Both the position numbers and the translations under genes were made by a program. A stretch of 6,974 bases of DNA, taken from positions 1 through 6,974 of the forward strand of contig JAJYPG010000064.1 in assembly GCA_021795535.1 (NCBI GenBank), given 5' to 3'. Below, in pieces: positions 3,872-6,974 of the stretch. Under the pieces are notes generated by a model. That model was not told the origin of the DNA. It saw nothing but the letters and a program-made list of their open reading frames with translations, and did not search any database. Source of the stretch: Planctomycetota bacterium. Lineage in GTDB: Bacteria; Planctomycetota; Phycisphaerae; WQYP01. How positions within the stretch are numbered: the stretch's first letter is position 1; every line of letters begins with the position of its first letter.

Positions 3872-6746
3872 CCTCGATGGTGGAAGAGGGCAGGAATTTT
3901 GTCAGAAATTCCTCCGCCGGAATCGGACGGCCAAAGAAATAGCCTTGAAACAACGGACAGCCGCGGGCATTCAAAAAGTCCACATGTTCCTGTGTTTCCA
4001 CTCCCTCCGCCACAACATGGAGGTTGTGGTGAAGGGCCACCGCGATAATTGCCTCCACCAGCGCCGCGTCATTGGGGTTGCCGGGCGCATCTTGTATGAA
4101 TGACCGGTCAATTTTCAATTCCGAAACCGGCATCTTTTTCAGATAGCTCAGGGAGGAATAGCCCGTGCCAAAATCATCAATGGAAAAGGTCACACCCAGT
4201 TCCCTTATTTCCCGCATGGCTTCAAGGGCGTTGACAAAGCTGTCAAAAATAACAGCCTCCGTCACTTCCAGTGTCAGCAGCGAGGGTTTGATGCCTGTCT
4301 CGGTAAGAATCCGTGCAATGCGCTCCTTGAAATTCCTTACCCGGAATTGCCGCGGACTCACATTCACCGCTATGCGGATTTCCCTTCCCGCACGCGACAG
4401 GCGGGCAATCGCCGCACAGGCCTGGGCCATCATCCATTCGCCCATGGGAACGATCAGCCCCGTCTCCTCCGCCAGGGGAATAAATGCGTCGGGCGAAATC
4501 AATCCGCCATTGCGGTTGCGCCAGCGTATCAGCGCTTCGGCACCGACCAGCAAGCCGCCGGTATCCACCTGCGGTTGAAGGAACATTTCAAAATCGCCAT
4601 GTTCCACCGCCGCGCGCAAGTCACTTTCCATCCGGAATCGTTCCTGCACCGCGATCTGCATCGTCGGCTCGAAATAGGCAATCGCGTTTCGACCTGCGGT
4701 TTTGGCCTTGTACATGGCGGTGTCCGCCTGCTGAAGTAAATCGGCGGCGGACTCCGCGCCCTTGGGAAACAGCGTGATACCGATGCTGGTTGTTATCTGG
4801 TGGGGAAGTCCCTTAATGACAATCGGCTCGGCCACGGCAAGCCGGATGCGTTCCATAACATTGCGGACTTCATGCGCCGCCATCTGCATGTTGTTTTCCA
4901 GTCCGGGCAGCAGCACCACAAATTCATCGCCTCCGAAACGTGCCAGTGTGTCTTCCTGTCGCAGGCAGGTTTGCAGGCGGCGGGCCATTTCCTTAAGAAG
5001 TTCGTCGCCTGTTTCAAGTCCCTCGGCATCGTTGATGATTTTGAAATTATCCAGGTCGATAACCGCAATGGAGCCATATTGCCCCGAGCGGTGGGCCAGC
5101 GCCAGCACATTGCACAAGCGGTCCAAAAACAACTGGCGATTGGGAAGATCGGTAAGCGGATCAAAGTAGGCGAGGTAATCAATGCGCGCCTCATTTTTTT
5201 TGCGTTCCGTAATATCTTCCTGTATCCCCAGAAAATGCGTCAGTTGGCCCTGGGCGTCGCGCACCGGCGATATATGCACTTCATTCCAATACATTGCGCC
5301 ATTTTTCTGATAATTCCGAATCTCAACAATTGTCGCCATCCCCGCCTTGATCGCCTCACGCATGACCGCCAGGCCCGGCTGGTCCAGGTCGCTGTTTTGC
5401 AGGAAGCGGGGATTTCGACCCAAACATTCTTCCGCCCCGTACCCGGTTAATTTTGTAAATCCGGTATTCATGTAGATTATCGGATTGTCCGGCAATTGCG
5501 CATCGCAGATGATAATGCCGCTTGCGGTGGCATCCATGGCCCGTTGGGCCAGATTCAGCGAGGCCTCAGCCTTTTTTCGCTCGCTGATGTCATGCACAAT
5601 AATAAAAACATAATCCTTGCGCTGAATTACAACGTGTGATAAATAGGTTTCCACATCCCGCACCTGGCCCGACTTCAGGCGATGTCGGCATTCCATTTTA
5701 AGATGCTTTCCCGCCAGCACATCCCGGAACAGTTCTTTAAGCCGCTCTTCCCCGATGGTGCTGATTTCCGCAAGGTTCATCCGCAGCAATTCGGTGCGGT
5801 CCCAGCCATAGAAGCGGCAGGCCGCCTCGTTGGCATCCATGATTTTGCGATCATCTGCGGAAACAAAAAGTTCCGCCGCGCTGTTGCACTCGAAAATCTG
5901 GCGGAACCGTTCTTCGCTTTCCGCAAGGGTTATTTGTGAATAATGCAGGGATTTCTCCATCCGCACGCGGTCGGTTATGTCGTGTATAATACTGAAGAAC
6001 AGTTTGCATCCGTCATCATTTATAACTGTTATGTATATTTCTACATCGCGTATCTCGCCTTCGGCCATCTTGTGCTGCGTCTGTATATGGCCTGTTCCCT
6101 TTTCCAGAAGAGTCTTGAAGTACTTCTCGATTGTTTCGCCGGGAAGCACGCTGATATCCAATAACGACATCTTCTTGAGAATATCCCGGGGCCAGCCGTA
6201 ATATTGCACCGCCGCATTATTGGCGTCCACCACCTTAAGGGCCGCTGGATCCACAACCATTTCAACGGCGCTGTTTTGCTCAAAAAACCGGCTAAACCGT
6301 TCGGCCTTTTCCGCGGCGGTGTTTTGCGCCTGAAGTAATTCCCGCTCCATTCCTTTCTGTTGTGATAAATCCTGCACGATGGACACAATTACATTTCGGC
6401 CATTCACCTGAACCAATGTGTGGAATACAATAAGATCTTTAACCTGACCATTGGCGAGGCTGTGTTGTGTTTGAAAATATATTGCTTCCTCACGCACTGT
6501 CCTGGCTAGGTGTTCCAACAATCTTTCACGCGACATGCTTGTGTTAATATCCCACAGGTATTTGCCCCGTATCTGCTCCCGACTCCAGCCATAAAATTGC
6601 GCTGCCGCCTCATTGACATCCAGAATTTTTCCGTCCGTTGGCTCAATAATCAGCTTCACTGCGGCGCTGCGCATGATGAATTGTTCAAAGGCGTCCGTTC
6701 CGCTGACGCGTGAAAAAATGCTGGAGGCTTCCGGATTATCTGACAT
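3858..6746 (-). CDS. Paralogue B: PAS-PAS-PAS-PAS(LOV-like)-GGDEF-EAL c-di-GMP turnover protein, C-terminus rewritten by an insertion
   Basis: Predicted cytosolic enzyme of 962 residues with the same layout as paralogue A: PAS1 ~20-130, PAS2 ~150-260, PAS3 ~281-391, LOV-like PAS4 ~402-515, GGDEF ~523-690, EAL ~703-951. GGDEF domain: DPLTDLPNR, DLDNFK, I-site RQED (596-599) and canonical GGDEF (605-609); the usual GHxxGD reads GLETGD (Leu 577). EAL domain: EAL 737-739, NVSPRQF 795-801, TE 829-830, DDFGTG 857-862, KID 878-880, AEGVET 913-918, QGYFFGRP 934-941, all intact. PAS4 carries GRNPRFLQ (443-450), a LOV core with Pro instead of the photoactive Cys, but keeps Asn 478, Asn 488 and Gln 509 at flavin-contacting positions. 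In-frame starts also exist at 6770 (ATG) and 6815 (GTG); ATG at 6746 is preferred because MSDN aligns with MSEL of paralogue A, though no clear Shine-Dalgarno is seen. The last four residues and stop come from element E2. Its input signal is unknown. Confidence 0.93.
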   Translation of the reverse strand: MSDNPEASSIFSRVSGTDAFEQFIMRSAAVKLIIEPTDGKILDVNEAAAQFYGWSREQIRGKYLWDINTSMSRERLLEHLARTVREEAIYFQTQHSLANGQVKDLIVFHTLVQVNGRNVIVSIVQDLSQQKGMERELLQAQNTAAEKAERFSRFFEQNSAVEMVVDPAALKVVDANNAAVQYYGWPRDILKKMSLLDISVLPGETIEKYFKTLLEKGTGHIQTQHKMAEGEIRDVEIYITVINDDGCKLFFSIIHDITDRVRMEKSLHYSQITLAESEERFRQIFECNSAAELFVSADDRKIMDANEAACRFYGWDRTELLRMNLAEISTIGEERLKELFRDVLAGKHLKMECRHRLKSGQVRDVETYLSHVVIQRKDYVFIIVHDISERKKAEASLNLAQRAMDATASGIIICDAQLPDNPIIYMNTGFTKLTGYGAEECLGRNPRFLQNSDLDQPGLAVMREAIKAGMATIVEIRNYQKNGAMYWNEVHISPVRDAQGQLTHFLGIQEDITERKKNEARIDYLAYFDPLTDLPNRQLFLDRLCNVLALAHRSGQYGSIAVIDLDNFKIINDAEGLETGDELLKEMARRLQTCLRQEDTLARFGGDEFVVLLPGLENNMQMAAHEVRNVMERIRLAVAEPIVIKGLPHQITTSIGITLFPKGAESAADLLQQADTAMYKAKTAGRNAIAYFEPTMQIAVQERFRMESDLRAAVEHGDFEMFLQPQVDTGGLLVGAEALIRWRNRNGGLISPDAFIPLAEETGLIVPMGEWMMAQACAAIARLSRAGREIRIAVNVSPRQFRVRNFKERIARILTETGIKPSLLTLEVTEAVIFDSFVNALEAMREIRELGVTFSIDDFGTGYSSLSYLKKMPVSELKIDRSFIQDAPGNPNDAALVEAIIAVALHHNLHVVAEGVETQEHVDFLNARGCPLFQGYFFGRPIPAEEFLTKFLPSSTIEGVCQ
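3872..3880. repeat. Right target-site duplication of E2 (within the coding region of paralogue B)
   Basis: Second exact copy of CCTCGATGG. Read on the minus strand it spans most of the Thr-Ile-Glu codons near the end of paralogue B. Confidence 0.85.
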
Positions 6747-6873
6747 AACCGTCTGTCCGATTCTTGTCATCTTGCGGGGCAGCAAGGCCGCAAAAGAAAT
6801 CTTCACACCCGACACCGCGCCCTTGTACCCTTATAACGCCGAAATTCATTCCCTAAATGCGAATCTTAAATTT

Positions 6874-6903
6874 ATTATCGGATGAAGTTGCCTAGGTAGT
6901 TAA
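6874..6903 (-). promoter_or_regulatory. Possible promoter for paralogue B
   Basis: On the minus strand: TTAACT (6898-6903, 4 of 6 to the -35 consensus), an 18-bp spacer, and GATAAT (6874-6879, 5 of 6 to the -10 consensus), in an AT-rich stretch. This would give a leader of about 120 nt to the ATG at 6746. A competing -10-like TTATAA lies at 6831-6836 without a good -35. Clearly weaker than the promoter of paralogue A. Confidence 0.35.
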
Positions 6904-6938
6904 ATGAATTTCTAAATAATTTAAAAAATCTTGCATGA

Positions 6939-6959
6939 GTGGCCATTTTTATTGGCCGC
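6939..6959. terminator. Weak stem-loop, possible terminator near the right edge
   Basis: GTGGCCA, loop TTTTTAT, TGGCCGC: a 7-bp stem with one G-T pair. On the plus strand a run of six T follows five bases later; on the minus strand a run of T follows about ten bases later. It could end a transcript of an unseen neighbour. The stem is short and the T-tract is displaced, so the call is tentative. Confidence 0.25.
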
Positions 6960-6974
6960 GAACTCTTTTTTCCC

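Noticed and set aside
6747..6815. N-terminal extension of paralogue B starting at GTG 6815 or ATG 6770
   Set aside because: The extra residues have no counterpart in paralogue A and no signal-peptide or membrane character; the alignable N-terminus begins at ATG 6746. An upstream start cannot be fully excluded.

Overview
The window holds the start of a tRNA nucleotidyltransferase / poly(A) polymerase family gene (running off the left edge) and two large tandem paralogues that each encode a cytosolic protein with four PAS domains, a GGDEF domain and an EAL domain, the classic architecture of cyclic-di-GMP turnover enzymes. All three genes lie on the minus strand, so transcription runs right to left: paralogue B (3858-6746), then paralogue A (506-3406), then the nucleotidyltransferase (178 down past 1). 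The source looks like a free-living Gram-negative-type bacterium of moderate GC. A PVC-group origin (Planctomycetota / Verrucomicrobiota) is only a guess, from the style of the nucleotidyltransferase N-terminus and of a GC-rich palindromic repeat; nothing here proves it.

Layout. 1-178: first 59 codons of the nucleotidyltransferase. 179-505: non-coding, mostly a ~170-bp element (240-409) with 22-bp inverted ends, two internal GC-rich hairpins and flanking direct repeats. 506-3406: paralogue A. 3407-3743: non-coding, with a near-consensus sigma70-type promoter for A (TTGATA, 17-bp spacer, TATAAT) and two palindromes. 3744-3880: a 119-bp element with matched inverted ends and exact 9-bp direct repeats, inserted into the last codons of paralogue B. 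3858-6746: paralogue B. 6747-6974: AT-rich leader/promoter region and one stem-loop; no gene seen.

How the parts fit. Both large proteins keep the residues expected for c-di-GMP hydrolysis in the EAL domain, and the RxxD inhibitory site and most signature positions in the GGDEF domain, so each could make and/or degrade c-di-GMP in response to signals read by its PAS array. The fourth PAS of each resembles a flavin-binding LOV domain but lacks the photoactive cysteine (Ser in A, Pro in B). The paralogues differ most in the sensory half and at a few GGDEF positions (GGDEL in A; GL instead of GH in B), suggesting a duplication followed by divergence of input and perhaps of output balance.

The most notable observation is structural. 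Removing the small element plus one copy of its 9-bp repeat from the end of paralogue B restores a C-terminus ending in Val then TGA, as in paralogue A and with the same tail length. The insertion therefore replaced the native stop with an element-borne TAA and changed the C-terminal tail. The element in front of the nucleotidyltransferase has related ends (GGGT-G/C-TGCC), which suggests one family of short non-autonomous (MITE-like) elements active in this genome.
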